Below are positions 8,711 to 17,885 of a stretch of 64,000 bases of DNA, one piece after another. The stretch covers positions 1-64,000 of the forward strand of contig CAMIPB010000006.1 in assembly GCA_946223355.1 (NCBI GenBank). The letters run 5' to 3'. The notes under the pieces are model-generated. The model was not told the DNA's origin. It ran no database searches and worked only from the letters and a program-made list of their open reading frames with translations. How positions within the stretch are numbered: the first letter of the stretch is position 1; every line of letters begins with the position of its first letter. Made by a program: the position numbers and the translations under genes. Source of the stretch: an uncultured Corynebacterium sp. (GTDB taxonomy: Bacteria > Actinomycetota > Actinomycetes > Mycobacteriales > Mycobacteriaceae).

Positions 8711-9202
8711 ATGTCTGCCAAGGATCCACGTCGTGCTCTCGATCATCCAGAAAACGATCTTTTCGCGGCCTCAGATTCCTACAATCTACAGCGGCCTGCG
8801 CCTCGTACAATCGAGGAGCTAGCCGACGGCCCCGATCCCGCGCACCAGGCTGCTCTCAACCGCGCCTCAACGAAGCAGGCATTAGCATTTCTGACTGGAA
8901 CGGTGGTCTTGTCCATTGCCATTGCTTTCGGCTTAGCCCTAGCGTTTAGGCTCACCGGTGGTCCTCGTTGTGACGCTGGCGAGGCAGTCTGGCTATGTAC
9001 TCAAACTCAGCAGCTGTGGTGGGCCGGTATCTCTAGCATCGTGCCCATCGCGGGTGCAGTGGGCTGCGCAATCATCATGGTGAAGAAGTTGCGCAGCTAC
9101 ACTCGCTGGAGTTCTTGGATGGGTATTTTCTGGGCCCTGGTGCCACACTGCATGGCGTGGCTACTTGCCACCATTTTAGTGTTCGTTGACGCCACTAGCT
9201 AA
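8711..9202 (+). CDS. Conserved corynebacterial membrane protein of unknown function
   Basis: A 163-residue protein from ATG 8711 (MSAKDPRRALDHPEND), with AGG six bases upstream. Residues 1-55 are acidic and soluble. Three to four hydrophobic segments follow (about 60-82, 100-120 and 130-158). The segment between the first two has two Cys (GGPRCDAGEAVWLCTQ) that could form an extracellular disulphide. I recognise no functional domain. The 3' end overlaps the converging trhO gene by 27 bp. Confidence 0.75.
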   Translation: MSAKDPRRALDHPENDLFAASDSYNLQRPAPRTIEELADGPDPAHQAALNRASTKQALAFLTGTVVLSIAIAFGLALAFRLTGGPRCDAGEAVWLCTQTQQLWWAGISSIVPIAGAVGCAIIMVKKLRSYTRWSSWMGIFWALVPHCMAWLLATILVFVDATS

Positions 9203-10117
9203 CTGCTCAGCTACTTCTTGGCAGTCTTCGCGGCCGCAATGCGACGTGCGTATGTCACTCGCACAGTCATCACAAATCAACACCTGCTGGCGGCAGGTAT
9301 CTTCATTGATGCAGTTCACGAAGGAGTTATTGCCCACGCCGCAGTGAATACAGTGACCTAACTGCACAAACCCAGGATCTTCCGTGCCTAGGCCAAATTC
9401 AGTGTGCATGCGCTTATCAAAAACATACAACGAGCCTTCCCACAGGCCATCGTTGCCAAATTTCTCGCCATAACGCACGATGCCACCATCGATTTGGTAC
9501 ACCTCTTTGAAACCACGGTTTTTCATCAGCGCGGACAAGATTTCACAACGGATACCACCGGTGCAGTAGGACACCACTGGCTTGTCCTTCATCCAGTCAT
9601 ATTTTCCGGATTCAATCTCCGCGATGAAATCATGCGTGGTCTTTACATCCGGAACCACCGCATTCTTGAACTTGCCAATCTCAGCCTCCATAGCGTTACG
9701 GCCATCGAAGAACACGACGTCGTCGCCATTTTTTTCCACCAGCTCGTTGACCTGTTCGGGCTTGAGGTGCACACCGCCGCCAACGACGCCGTTCTCACCA
9801 ACTTCAAGCTCATCCGGCGCTCCGAAGGCAACAATTTCATCGCGAACCTTGACGGAAAGGCGTGGGAAGTCCTCTGATCCACCGTCAGACCACTTGAACT
9901 CCATGCGCTTGAAGCCTGGGTATTCGCGAGTGCGCTTCACATAAGCCTTGCAGGCGTCAATGTCTCCGCCCACAGTGCCATTGATGCCGTGCTTGGAGAT
10001 AAGGATGCGTCCTTTAAGGCCCAGCTGCTCACAGAGGGAGCGCTGCCACAGCATGACTGCGGTTGGGTCGCTGATTGGGGTAAAGCCGTAGTACAGAAGA
10101 ATTTTGCCGATGCTCAC
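9176..10117 (-). CDS. trhO: tRNA uridine(34) hydroxylase (rhodanese-family, UPF0176)
   Basis: TrhO/YceA hydroxylates wobble uridine 34 of certain tRNAs to ho5U using oxygen. The 313-residue protein has an N-terminal UPF0176 domain, with LKGRILISKHGINGTVGG at about 35-52. The rhodanese domain follows, with its active loop YCTGGIRCE (about 183-191). A C-terminal Cys-rich zinc-like segment has CIHCG, CINEDTC, CDDC and HCGREDC. All family landmarks are present. It stands alone, convergent with the preceding membrane protein gene. Confidence 0.92.
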   Translation of the reverse strand: MSIGKILLYYGFTPISDPTAVMLWQRSLCEQLGLKGRILISKHGINGTVGGDIDACKAYVKRTREYPGFKRMEFKWSDGGSEDFPRLSVKVRDEIVAFGAPDELEVGENGVVGGGVHLKPEQVNELVEKNGDDVVFFDGRNAMEAEIGKFKNAVVPDVKTTHDFIAEIESGKYDWMKDKPVVSYCTGGIRCEILSALMKNRGFKEVYQIDGGIVRYGEKFGNDGLWEGSLYVFDKRMHTEFGLGTEDPGFVQLGHCIHCGVGNNSFVNCINEDTCRQQVLICDDCASDIRTSHCGREDCQEVAEQLASGVNEH

Positions 10118-10188
10118 GCCTTTATCCTAAACCTCACTGCTACGTATGACGAAACCTCATTTAAGCCTTAAATGGGAAGCAACGCGCA

Positions 10189-10223
10189 TTCTATCCCCAC
10201 TTAACGCTTAAGTGGGGATAGAA
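10189..10223. terminator. Perfect 16-bp inverted repeat after the DUF1846 gene
   Basis: Arms 10189-10204 (TTCTATCCCCACTTAA) and 10208-10223 are exact reverse complements around a 3-base loop. The hairpin begins directly after the stop codon of the leftward DUF1846 gene. There is no long T-run on either strand, so it may be a weak or factor-assisted terminator, an RNA-stability hairpin, or a protein site. Confidence 0.6.
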
Positions 10224-11714
10224 CTACTTGCGGTAAAGAGATTTTGTGGCGAACTTCGGCTCAGAAGTCACCAGCACGCCGAGGTTGCGGAAGATGCCTT
10301 CGTCCACCGAACCGAGGATGGTGGTGGTGTGAACGTCGCAGCCACGCAGGTTTTGCAGCTGCTCCAAGGCCAGGCGGGCATTCTCATCACTGCCTGCGGA
10401 TACTGACAGTGCGATGAGTACTTCATCGGTATGCAGGCGCGGGTTACGTGAGCCCAGGTGTTTGGTCTTGAGTGTCTGAATAGGTTCAATGGACTCTGGG
10501 GAGAGCAGGTGTAGATCGTCATCGATCTTCGCAAGCTTCTTCAGCGCATTAAGTACCACGGCTGCGGAACAGCCCAAAAGCGGTGAAGTCTTTCCGGTAA
10601 CCACGCGGCCGTCAGCAAGCTGCAACGCTGCAGCAGGTCCCCCAGTTTCAGCGGCCAAGTTATTCGCTGGAGTTACAACCGCGCGCATTTCCGGCTCCAG
10701 ATCGTGGCGGCCCATCACCATGTGTACGCGGTCAGAAAAGGTGGAATCTAGCTCGTTGCGGGCTTCGTTGACCAGCTCTTTGTAGTAGCGGCGGATAATT
10801 TCCTGCTTGGATGCCTCCACGCACACCTCATCGTCGGAAATGCAATAGCCCGCCATGTTTACGCCCATGTCCGTTGGTGACTTGTACGGCGAGGAACCGG
10901 TGAGCTTCTCCAGCATGTTCTTGAGCAGCGGGAACGCTTCCACGTCGCGGTTGTAGCTGGTGACTTTCTCGTCGTATTCAGCCAGGTGATAAGGATCGAT
11001 GACATTACGGTCATCCAGATCCACAGTTGCTGCTTCATAGGCCTCGTTGACCGGATGCACCAGCGGCAAATTCCAGATAGGAAAGGTCTCGAACTTTGCG
11101 TAACCTGCATCAATACCGCGTTTGTGGTCGTGGTATACCTGTGACAGGCAGGTGGCCATCTTGCCTGAACCCGGCCCTGGCGCGGTAACGACGATGACGT
11201 CGCGTGTGGTTTCCACGTATTCATTGCGGCCAAAGCCGTCCTCACTGACTACCAGCTTGGTGTTTGACGGGTATCCCGGGATCGAATAGTGCGTGGCCAC
11301 CTTCAAACCCAGGCGCTCCAACCGCTCCTGGAAGGCGGACGCGATTGCGTTGTCATCTTCCATGCGGGTCATCACCACGTTTTCTACGAGGAAGCCCTGC
11401 GCGCGGAACGCATCTATAAGACGCAGTACGTCCTCCTCATAAGGAATGCCCAGGTCAGCGCGAATCTTCTGGCGCTGCAAGTCCTGGGCATTGAGGCAGA
11501 TGAGGATTTCTAGCTCATCCTTGAGCTGTTCCAGCATCACAATCTTGTTGTCCGGGGTGAATCCGGGTAAAACACGGGAGGCGTGCATGTCGTCGAATAG
11601 TTTGCCGCCCATTTCCAGGTAGAGCTTGCCGCCTATATCCGCACGCCGGGCCTCAATGTGCTCCGACTGCATGCGGATGTATTTCTCGCGGTCAAAGCCG
11701 ATTTTCTGCGTCAT
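10224..11714 (-). CDS. DUF1846 family protein
   Basis: A 496-residue protein of the DUF1846 family, found across Gram-positive bacteria, with solved structures but no settled function. The start is ATG 11714 (MTQKIGFDREKYIRMQSEHI), with AGGGCTAGGGTG just upstream. An open frame extends further right but has no family similarity. Characteristic stretches include GGKLFDDMHASRVLPGF and VVTAPGPGSGKMATCLSQ (P-loop-like), and MGVNMAGYCI. A nucleotide-binding role is suggested only by that glycine-rich loop. Confidence 0.85.
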   Translation of the reverse strand: MTQKIGFDREKYIRMQSEHIEARRADIGGKLYLEMGGKLFDDMHASRVLPGFTPDNKIVMLEQLKDELEILICLNAQDLQRQKIRADLGIPYEEDVLRLIDAFRAQGFLVENVVMTRMEDDNAIASAFQERLERLGLKVATHYSIPGYPSNTKLVVSEDGFGRNEYVETTRDVIVVTAPGPGSGKMATCLSQVYHDHKRGIDAGYAKFETFPIWNLPLVHPVNEAYEAATVDLDDRNVIDPYHLAEYDEKVTSYNRDVEAFPLLKNMLEKLTGSSPYKSPTDMGVNMAGYCISDDEVCVEASKQEIIRRYYKELVNEARNELDSTFSDRVHMVMGRHDLEPEMRAVVTPANNLAAETGGPAAALQLADGRVVTGKTSPLLGCSAAVVLNALKKLAKIDDDLHLLSPESIEPIQTLKTKHLGSRNPRLHTDEVLIALSVSAGSDENARLALEQLQNLRGCDVHTTTILGSVDEGIFRNLGVLVTSEPKFATKSLYRK

Positions 11715-11919
11715 ATTCACCCTAGCCCTACCTGGTAGACACGCACCTAAAGTGCGCAACAATATTCCGCACGACGAGTCTACTCGCAACGAGTATTCGT
11801 TGTTCAAACCCGCAGGTTCCGCCTGGAGTTTGCACAGCTTTTGACAAATGGGTCTATTGCCCAGCCCACCATAGGGCCCCAACGCACCTGCACGGTAGGC
11901 GCCAGAACGATAGTTTCTA

Positions 11920-11999
11920 CAAAGTGTCGACTGAATTCCCTTCAAAGTGTCGAGTAGAATGGCATCAAAGTGTCGACTAAAAGTCCTTCAAAGTGTCGA
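11920..11999 (+). repeat. Four iterons (CAAAGTGTCGA) at exact 23-bp spacing
   Basis: The 11-mer CAAAGTGTCGA starts at 11920, 11943, 11966 and 11989, each exactly 23 bp from the next. The 12-bp intervals differ in sequence. The last copy ends 15 bp before the ATG of the DUF4143 ATPase. Constant phase (about two helical turns) with variable spacers suggests a protein-binding array. A second DUF4143 gene at 43685 has an array with the same 23-bp period but a different core. Confidence 0.9.
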
Positions 12000-12014
12000 A
12001 TGGAGCATAAAGTG

Positions 12015-13238
12015 ATGAATTCACCTGCGTATATACCGCGTGTGGCGGACGCATTCGTGAAAAGCTCCCTAAACCGGTCCGGCGCGCTACTCATCGAGGG
12101 CCCGAAAGGGTGCGGAAAGACTGAGACTGCCCGTCAGCAGGCGAAGAGTGAAGTCAATGTAGATATTGACCCTAACGTGGAAATTTCCATGGGCTTAGAC
12201 CCAACCCTGATTCTTCAAGGCCCAACACCGCGGCTTCTGGATGAATGGCAAGCACAACCACTTCTTTGGGATATCGCACGACACGAAATTGACGCACGCA
12301 AAAAGACCGGACAATTCATTTTCACCGGTTCCACTGCACCATCTGAAGCCGCTCAGAGGCACTCCGGAGCTGGGCGGTTTTCCCGTCTTACCATGCAGAC
12401 CATGACGCTATTCGAGTCAGGAGAATCTACAGGAGAGGCCTCACTCAGCGCACTGCTAGAGGGCACCGCCCCAAGTGTGGGGGCATCACCCCTCACCGTC
12501 AGCGAGCTCGCTGAGCGTATCTGTCATGGAGGTTGGCCAGCATTCCGAACTTTGTCCACTTCGGATGCGCAAGCAAACCTTCGTGACTATGTGCGCACCA
12601 TTGCGGAACTAGACATCACAACCCCTGATGATGCGCGACGCGACCCGGCTCGGGTCATGCGCGTCCTCCAGTCACTTGGCCGCGGAGTAGGCACAGAAAT
12701 GTCAAGCTCCGCCATCGCTACCGACGCAGAGCTCACCCGCGATACCGTATTGGACTATTTGGGTGCGCTCCAACGTATCTTCATCAGCCACGACCAACCC
12801 GCGTGGTCACAATCGCTTCGTTCCCGCACCCCGCTACGTAAAGCACCAAAGCGGCACTTGGCCGATCCGGCGCTGGCCGTGGCGGCTCTACAGAAAAAGC
12901 CAGCAGATCTCCTAGGGGACTTAGAGTACTTTGGCCAGCTTTTCGAATCCCTCGTTGTCCACGAACTACGCGCCTTGACTAATGAGGAGGTCTACCACGC
13001 ACGCCTTGGCAACGGAGTCGAAGTTGATGCCTTGGTGAGCACCGGTGGAAAGACCTTGGCAGTAGAAGTAAAGCTCGGACACCACCCCACCGTGGTGGAC
13101 CAGGCTGCCCAGAGCCTGCAGAAGTTTGCTGAACTAATGCCCGATCCTCCGATCCTTCTTGTCATCACCGGAGGCGGAATGTCGTACCGCAGGCCTGACG
13201 GCGTCAACGTGATAGCAGTTGGCTCCCTGGGGTTATAA
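12015..13238 (+). CDS. AAA family ATPase, DUF4143 domain
   Basis: A 407-residue protein from ATG 12015 (MNSPAYIPRVADAFVK), with GGAG nine bases upstream. The N-terminal P-loop is GPKGCGKTE; the Walker-B-like strand is RLLDEW; the sensor is FTGSTAP. The middle is a winged-helix-like region. The C-terminal DUF4143 part carries VEVDALV...LAVEVKLG, the D...ExK pattern of restriction-endonuclease-like folds. These ATPases are widespread, often in many paralogous copies, and have no agreed role. It stands alone between unrelated genes, with an iteron array in front and a strong terminator behind, so it looks like a self-contained cassette. Confidence 0.88.
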   Translation: MNSPAYIPRVADAFVKSSLNRSGALLIEGPKGCGKTETARQQAKSEVNVDIDPNVEISMGLDPTLILQGPTPRLLDEWQAQPLLWDIARHEIDARKKTGQFIFTGSTAPSEAAQRHSGAGRFSRLTMQTMTLFESGESTGEASLSALLEGTAPSVGASPLTVSELAERICHGGWPAFRTLSTSDAQANLRDYVRTIAELDITTPDDARRDPARVMRVLQSLGRGVGTEMSSSAIATDAELTRDTVLDYLGALQRIFISHDQPAWSQSLRSRTPLRKAPKRHLADPALAVAALQKKPADLLGDLEYFGQLFESLVVHELRALTNEEVYHARLGNGVEVDALVSTGGKTLAVEVKLGHHPTVVDQAAQSLQKFAELMPDPPILLVITGGGMSYRRPDGVNVIAVGSLGL

Positions 13239-13243
13239 AAACA

Positions 13244-13281
13244 AACCCCGCGGCGACGCTTTCGCATCAAGCCGCGGGGTT
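13244..13281 (+). terminator. Strong GC-rich terminator hairpin
   Basis: Arms AACCCCGCGGC (13244-13254) and GCCGCGGGGTT (13271-13281) are perfect complements around a 16-base loop, starting 6 bp after the stop codon of the DUF4143 gene. A short A-run precedes it and only TT follows, so it could act for either strand. Confidence 0.75.
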
Positions 13282-13551
13282 CGTCCACTCTCTCTCAGGG
13301 CGGTGAAGTTTAGGGCCATTCGCCAGGGCCACTCCCTAAGTCACCTCACGCGAGGTCTCTCAGGTCTCGCGTGCGATGGGCTCGGAACTCAATCAACTGA
13401 AATACCGACGGATTCGCAACGTCCGCCGCTAACAAGTATTAAAGCGAACCAACCTGTAAAGTCCCTGAATCCCCTCTGCCATTTCTTAGCCAACTTGGTC
13501 ACTTGTACGGCACTATGCGGTCACAAAACCATCACACGATAGTGTTAAACC
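13282..13551. other. Non-coding spacer with one hairpin
   Basis: I see no supportable gene here. A second inverted repeat, ACGCGAG at 13348-13354 and CTCGCGT at 13366-13372 around an 11-base loop, lies in its first half. The last 60 bases would hold the promoter of the nei2-like gene. No ribosome binding site precedes ATG 13552 closely, so that gene may be leaderless or start with a weak site. Confidence 0.5.
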
Positions 13552-14364
13552 ATGCCAGAAGGTCACGTTATTCACCGGCTCGCAGGACTCATCAACGCGG
13601 GTTTCCGCAGCGCACCGGTGTCAGTCACCAGCCCGCAGGGCCGCTTTGCCGCCGAGGCGGCGCTTATCGACGCCCACCTCATCACCCACGCAGAGGCCTT
13701 CGGCAAGCACTTGTTCATCCACTTCGACGCACCGTCACCGGAACACATCGTCTATATCCACCTTGGGCTTATCGGTTCGTTGCGCTTCGAAGATCTGGAC
13801 GCCATGTGGGGACAGCTGCGCTTGCGCATCGCCACCGACGAACAGGCCGCAAACCTGCGTGGCCCGCAGTGGTGCCGCCTCATAACCGAGGAAGACTATA
13901 CACTCGCCTTGGCCAAGATTGGCCAAGATCCCATCCGTGAGGATGCCGACGCGGAGGTTGTCTGGGCACGGGTGAAGCGATCGTCGAGAGGCATTGGCTC
14001 CCTGCTCATGGACCAAAAGCTGTTCGCCGGCGTGGGCAATATCTACCGCGCCGAGACGCTCTTTAGGCAGGGTATCTCACCGTTTCTTCCGGGCAAGGAG
14101 CTCGACCGTGCGAATTTCGACGCCGTCTGGGATGACCTAGTGCAGCTCATGCGCCAAGGCGTTGTCGACGGCCGCATCGATACCGTCCGCGAGGAGCATA
14201 CGCCGCAGGCCATGGGCCGCGAGCCACGCAAGGACGACCACGGCGGAGAGGTCTATGTCTACCGCCGTGCCGGACAGCCCTGCTACCAGTGCGGCACTCC
14301 CATCGCCATGCAAACTATGGAGGGAAGAAATCTGTTTTGGTGCCCCACCTGCCAGCCGGATTAG
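13552..14364 (+). CDS. nei2: Fpg/Nei family DNA glycosylase (Nei2-type)
   Basis: Base-excision repair enzyme that removes oxidised bases and cuts the abasic site. The N-terminus MPEGHVIHRLAG gives the catalytic Pro2 and Glu3. The opening (PVSVTSPQGRFAAEAALI...FGKHLFIHF) matches the actinobacterial Nei2 pattern. The H2TH region contains DQKLFAGVGNIYRAETLF. The C-terminal zinc finger is CYQCGTPI...FWCPTCQ (about 244-268). Its 270 residues are normal for Nei2. The next gene, nnr, starts 17 bp downstream on the same strand, so both are probably one transcript. Confidence 0.9.
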   Translation: MPEGHVIHRLAGLINAGFRSAPVSVTSPQGRFAAEAALIDAHLITHAEAFGKHLFIHFDAPSPEHIVYIHLGLIGSLRFEDLDAMWGQLRLRIATDEQAANLRGPQWCRLITEEDYTLALAKIGQDPIREDADAEVVWARVKRSSRGIGSLLMDQKLFAGVGNIYRAETLFRQGISPFLPGKELDRANFDAVWDDLVQLMRQGVVDGRIDTVREEHTPQAMGREPRKDDHGGEVYVYRRAGQPCYQCGTPIAMQTMEGRNLFWCPTCQPD

Positions 14365-14380
14365 GCGGTAGGTTGGAGGC

Positions 14381-16156
14381 ATGTTCCCCGCATTTGATGT
14401 AGCCACAGTCCGTACAGCCGAAGAACAACTCCTCGCAGCGCAGGACAGCGAGGACCAACTCATGCAGCTCGCTGCTAGCGCGGTGGCTGACGTGGCGGCG
14501 ATTATGCTCGCCGAGTATGCACATTCACTTGCTGACGGCGACGTTCTAATACTTGTTGGCCCGGGCGGAAACGGGGGTGATGGGCTGTACGCGGGGGCGT
14601 CGTTAGCACTACGTGGCCTGGAAGTTAGCGCGCTCATCGTGGGAGATGATGGCGCGGCCCACGAGCGCGCGCTGGCTACTTTTCGCACTGCTGGCGGCAC
14701 GGTGCTCGACGCAGACTGCAACCCGCGCCAGGAAGCGTTCGAACACACATTGATCGTAGATGCTATTGCGGGGCTGGCTTCCGCACGCGGGCTCAACGCG
14801 AAGGCTCGCGACGTGATGGATGTAGTGCGTTTTGCGCATAGGCCGGTACTAGCAGTGGATATGCCCACGGGCGTGGATGCCACTACGGGTGAGTGCGCAG
14901 AAAACCACGTGGTTGCCGATGTGACTGTGACCTTCGGCGGACTCAAGCCTGGCCACTTGGTTGCGCCAGAATGCGGCGAGATTCTCATAGCGGATTTGCG
15001 CTTGCCGGGTAGCGAGGAGTCTTTCCTACAAAAACTGACAGCGGAGGAATTTCACTCCCTAGTCGGACATTACTCGCATCTCCCCACAGTTGATGCACCC
15101 TATGACTGGTCTAATCTAACTTCCGGTCGAAGTGGCGCTACTGAGCTACCGGTGTGGTTCCAGTTCACACGAGAAACTTATACAACTATTCATGGTGTGG
15201 AGCCCGGAATCCGCGACGACAAATATACCGGCGGCGTAGTAACCATCGCGGCTGGCAGCAAGGCCTACCCAGGCGCAGGCGTACTCGCCGTTGCGGGTGC
15301 TGTCCGCGCGACCTGCGCAATGGTGCGAGCTATCACCGACCGTTCAGAGGACATTATCGCCCGGTTCCCGGAGGTTGTCTTGTCCCCTTCTCTTACCGAC
15401 GCCGGGCGCACCCAAGCCATTTGTTTAGGTTCTGGCCGTGGTACGGATGATGCCGCACGGGAGGAACTCAACTTTGCGCTCAGCCAGCCCGTACCACTAG
15501 TCCTTGATGCAGATGCGTTGACCTTGCTTAGTGAGGATTCGACGCTGCGTAAAGCTCTTTCAGAGCGCGGCACACCGGCCGTCATCACACCACACACTGG
15601 GGAGTTCGAGCGGCTATACACGGCTGTCTTCGGTAACACTGATGGAACTGCACTGCTGGAACGAGTGCGCCGTTTGGCAGCCGAGCTGCAGGTAACCGTG
15701 TTGCTTAAGGGACGAATCACCATCATCTGTGGCCCGGATGGGTACGTGACCACGCATAACGCTGGCAATTCCTTTGCCGCAACTCCAGGATCGGGTGACG
15801 TCTTAGCCGGGCTCGTGGGCGCATTCGTCGCAAAGCTGCATGCTGATGACCTCACCCGCGCTGCCGGTTACTCACTCTCGCTGGACCGTGACTATTCCCC
15901 CACCTTTGAGGATCTCGAGCACGCTCGGCTAGCAGCGGTTACGGCGGCTACTTTCGAGGCCGTGCATGTTCACGCCCAGGCGGCTGCACTTGCCGCCAAT
16001 ACGCCGGACGGGCAAGGACCAGTCTCCGCACTGGGCATCGCCGAAGCTCTACCACGCGCTATCGCACGCATCAACACACAGGTACGGACAGCAAGACACC
16101 GTCACGGATTTCCACCACATCATCAGCAAAATCAAGTAAGCCACGATCATGAGTAA
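14381..16156 (+). CDS. nnr: Bifunctional NAD(P)H-hydrate repair enzyme
   Basis: Repairs hydrated NADH and NADPH. The N-terminal YjeF_N epimerase domain (about 1-220) has VGPGGNGGDGLYAG and VDMPTGVD. The C-terminal ADP/ATP-dependent NAD(P)HX dehydratase domain (about 255-560) has the signature NSFAATPGSGDVLAGLVGAF. Both catalytic halves are complete, unlike single-domain versions. The last 30 residues (RHRHGFPPHHQQNQVSHDHE) are unusual and come from reading 86 bp into the converging ABC transporter gene. Confidence 0.92.
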   Translation: MFPAFDVATVRTAEEQLLAAQDSEDQLMQLAASAVADVAAIMLAEYAHSLADGDVLILVGPGGNGGDGLYAGASLALRGLEVSALIVGDDGAAHERALATFRTAGGTVLDADCNPRQEAFEHTLIVDAIAGLASARGLNAKARDVMDVVRFAHRPVLAVDMPTGVDATTGECAENHVVADVTVTFGGLKPGHLVAPECGEILIADLRLPGSEESFLQKLTAEEFHSLVGHYSHLPTVDAPYDWSNLTSGRSGATELPVWFQFTRETYTTIHGVEPGIRDDKYTGGVVTIAAGSKAYPGAGVLAVAGAVRATCAMVRAITDRSEDIIARFPEVVLSPSLTDAGRTQAICLGSGRGTDDAAREELNFALSQPVPLVLDADALTLLSEDSTLRKALSERGTPAVITPHTGEFERLYTAVFGNTDGTALLERVRRLAAELQVTVLLKGRITIICGPDGYVTTHNAGNSFAATPGSGDVLAGLVGAFVAKLHADDLTRAAGYSLSLDRDYSPTFEDLEHARLAAVTAATFEAVHVHAQAAALAANTPDGQGPVSALGIAEALPRAIARINTQVRTARHRHGFPPHHQQNQVSHDHE

Positions 16157-16748
16157 TAACCACAGTCGCAAGGTTTTGTGAACGGGTGAGTTCAACTAAA
16201 AGATCCATAACATCACGGGAAAGGCGAGAATCAAGAGCAGACGTGGGCTCATCAGCCAATAGAACTTTAGGTTCTCCCATGAGCGCGCGAGCAATCGCAA
16301 CTCGTTGCCGTTGACCGCCAGACAGCTGGGTGATTCGACGATCACCCAAACCTTCTAGTCCAACCTGCGCAAGCAACTCATCAGCCCGGTGGTGGCGAGG
16401 CTTATCACCACGAATGTGGTCAGTGATAAGCAGCTGATCCCGAGCAGTTAGCGCTGGAAGCAAGTTGGGCTGTTGAAATACCATGCCGATGTCCTCGCGG
16501 CGAATACGCGCACGATTTATTTCATCCCGCGTCATTTCCTGCCCCGCAAAGGTGATCGTGCCCGAGTCAGGAACAAGCAATCCCGCAGCACAAGAAAGCA
16601 ACGTGGATTTACCGGAGCCGGATTCTCCAACTAACGCGGTGAGCTCGCCAGAATGTGCCTGCACGCTCACGTGGTCTAATACGGTCTTGTTGCTTTGCCC
16701 GTCCTGGAAAGAAACAACAATATTGGATAAATCAAGGGTGGGTTGCAT
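16071..16748 (-). CDS. ABC transporter ATP-binding protein (MacB/LolD type)
   Basis: A 225-residue ATPase with Walker A GESGSGKST (41-49), Q-loop VFQQPNLL, signature LSGGQRQRVAIARAL, Walker B VLLADEPTSALD and switch His in VITHD. The sequence type belongs to the MacB/LolD group that works with FtsX-like permeases. Its ATG shares one base with the TAA of the permease gene (TAATG at 16746-16750), so the two are translated together. The divergent two-component system next door suggests envelope-stress or peptide export, by analogy. Confidence 0.9.
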   Translation of the reverse strand: MQPTLDLSNIVVSFQDGQSNKTVLDHVSVQAHSGELTALVGESGSGKSTLLSCAAGLLVPDSGTITFAGQEMTRDEINRARIRREDIGMVFQQPNLLPALTARDQLLITDHIRGDKPRHHRADELLAQVGLEGLGDRRITQLSGGQRQRVAIARALMGEPKVLLADEPTSALDSRLSRDVMDLLVELTRSQNLATVVITHDRGLLDFADDVVEIRDGVLLSVPVC

Positions 16749-17797
16749 TAGGCAGTGCCTCCTAAAACAGTCATGGGGTCAGCAGATTTCACTTGGCGCA
16801 CCGCGAGCAATGCGCCGGCCATACCGAGGGCAAAAATGCCCACTGCAGGCAAAACCACCGTTAGGTAGTTAAGTTCAAACGGAACAGTTCCTTGAACCAA
16901 AAATCCCAGTGCCGCACCAACAACTGCGCCTAGCGCGGTGCCCACCGCGAGCACAATGGCAGCCTGGCCCAGGGAGTCTTTAAACAAATATCCAGACGTG
17001 GCTCCTAGTGCGCGCAAGATAGCCATATCTCGGGTACGCTGCACGGTCCATACGCTCAAAAATGCAATAGTGACCAGGGCAGAAATTGCGTACAAAAATC
17101 CTTGCATCGTAGTTAATGACGAGCGTTCAGACTTATAGGCCTCAAGGCCCTCAAATGCTCCCTTTGTGTCAGTAACTGTCATGGATCCGGGCGGATTTAT
17201 ACCATCGATGCCAAACAAAACTGTGCCCGCCGCATCCTTACCTGCGTGGGAAATTTTTGCCCAGGTCTTCGTACTTGTCCACGCCACAGGCGAATGCGCA
17301 TAATGCAGGGTGTCGGCTACACCTGCTACCTGCACATCCACGCCACCAGCCGTTACCCACGAGCCTTCTTTCAGCGCAGGTGCTTCATCAGAAAGCTCGT
17401 CCGGCAAAACGATGCCATCAGCAGGAACCTGCACGGAGGTACCTGGAATTAATTCCCCTGCCGGCAGCCCCATAACAGCAACGCCCACGGCACTATCATC
17501 AACTTCAAGGCGAGTCTGCGCAGTGCCCAACGGAATAGTGTCCGCAAGCACCTCATCTGTAGAAAATTGCGAATCAGTAAACGATGGCTTTTCCGAGTTG
17601 AACACAAACCGTGTGTCATCATTAGCGCCAATTGCTTCCAACGCGGAAGTATTTTGTGCACCAAGTCCACCAGTCAACCCGGTAAGCATAACGAGCAACA
17701 ACGTGATTAGTCCGGTGGCTGTAGCCATCAGCCCAAACCGACCACGTGCATTTTTTAAATCTTTCAGTGCGAGAAACATAACTTTTATCTTTCTCAT
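16748..17797 (-). CDS. ABC transporter permease (FtsX-like)
   Basis: A 349-residue permease with one N-terminal membrane helix (about 22-46). A large extracellular MacB-PCD-type domain follows (about 47-230). Three C-terminal helices form the FtsX domain, with the conserved motif QRTRDMAILRALGATSGYL before the middle helices. The topology fits mechanotransmission exporters or lipoprotein/peptide exporters of the MacB type. ATG 17779 (seventh codon) may be the true start, since AGAAAG lies nine bases ahead of it. It is coupled to the ATPase gene and faces a histidine kinase gene across 88 bp. Confidence 0.85.
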   Translation of the reverse strand: MRKIKVMFLALKDLKNARGRFGLMATATGLITLLLVMLTGLTGGLGAQNTSALEAIGANDDTRFVFNSEKPSFTDSQFSTDEVLADTIPLGTAQTRLEVDDSAVGVAVMGLPAGELIPGTSVQVPADGIVLPDELSDEAPALKEGSWVTAGGVDVQVAGVADTLHYAHSPVAWTSTKTWAKISHAGKDAAGTVLFGIDGINPPGSMTVTDTKGAFEGLEAYKSERSSLTTMQGFLYAISALVTIAFLSVWTVQRTRDMAILRALGATSGYLFKDSLGQAAIVLAVGTALGAVVGAALGFLVQGTVPFELNYLTVVLPAVGIFALGMAGALLAVRQVKSADPMTVLGGTA

Positions 17798-17885
17798 TCA
17801 CGCACGAGAAATAATCCACGCGGTGGCTGGTTTTGTACTCAACCAGTTGGTTGATGCGCAATAAGCCCTATGACTTATAGTCTGG

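Noticed and set aside
11715..11945. N-terminal extension of the DUF1846 protein
   Set aside because: The 77 extra residues have no family similarity, and a good start with a ribosome binding site lies at 11714.
12000..12014. Fifth iteron (AAAGTG at 12009) in the first DUF4143 array
   Set aside because: It is 19 bp, not 23 bp, from the previous copy and lacks the TCGA half.
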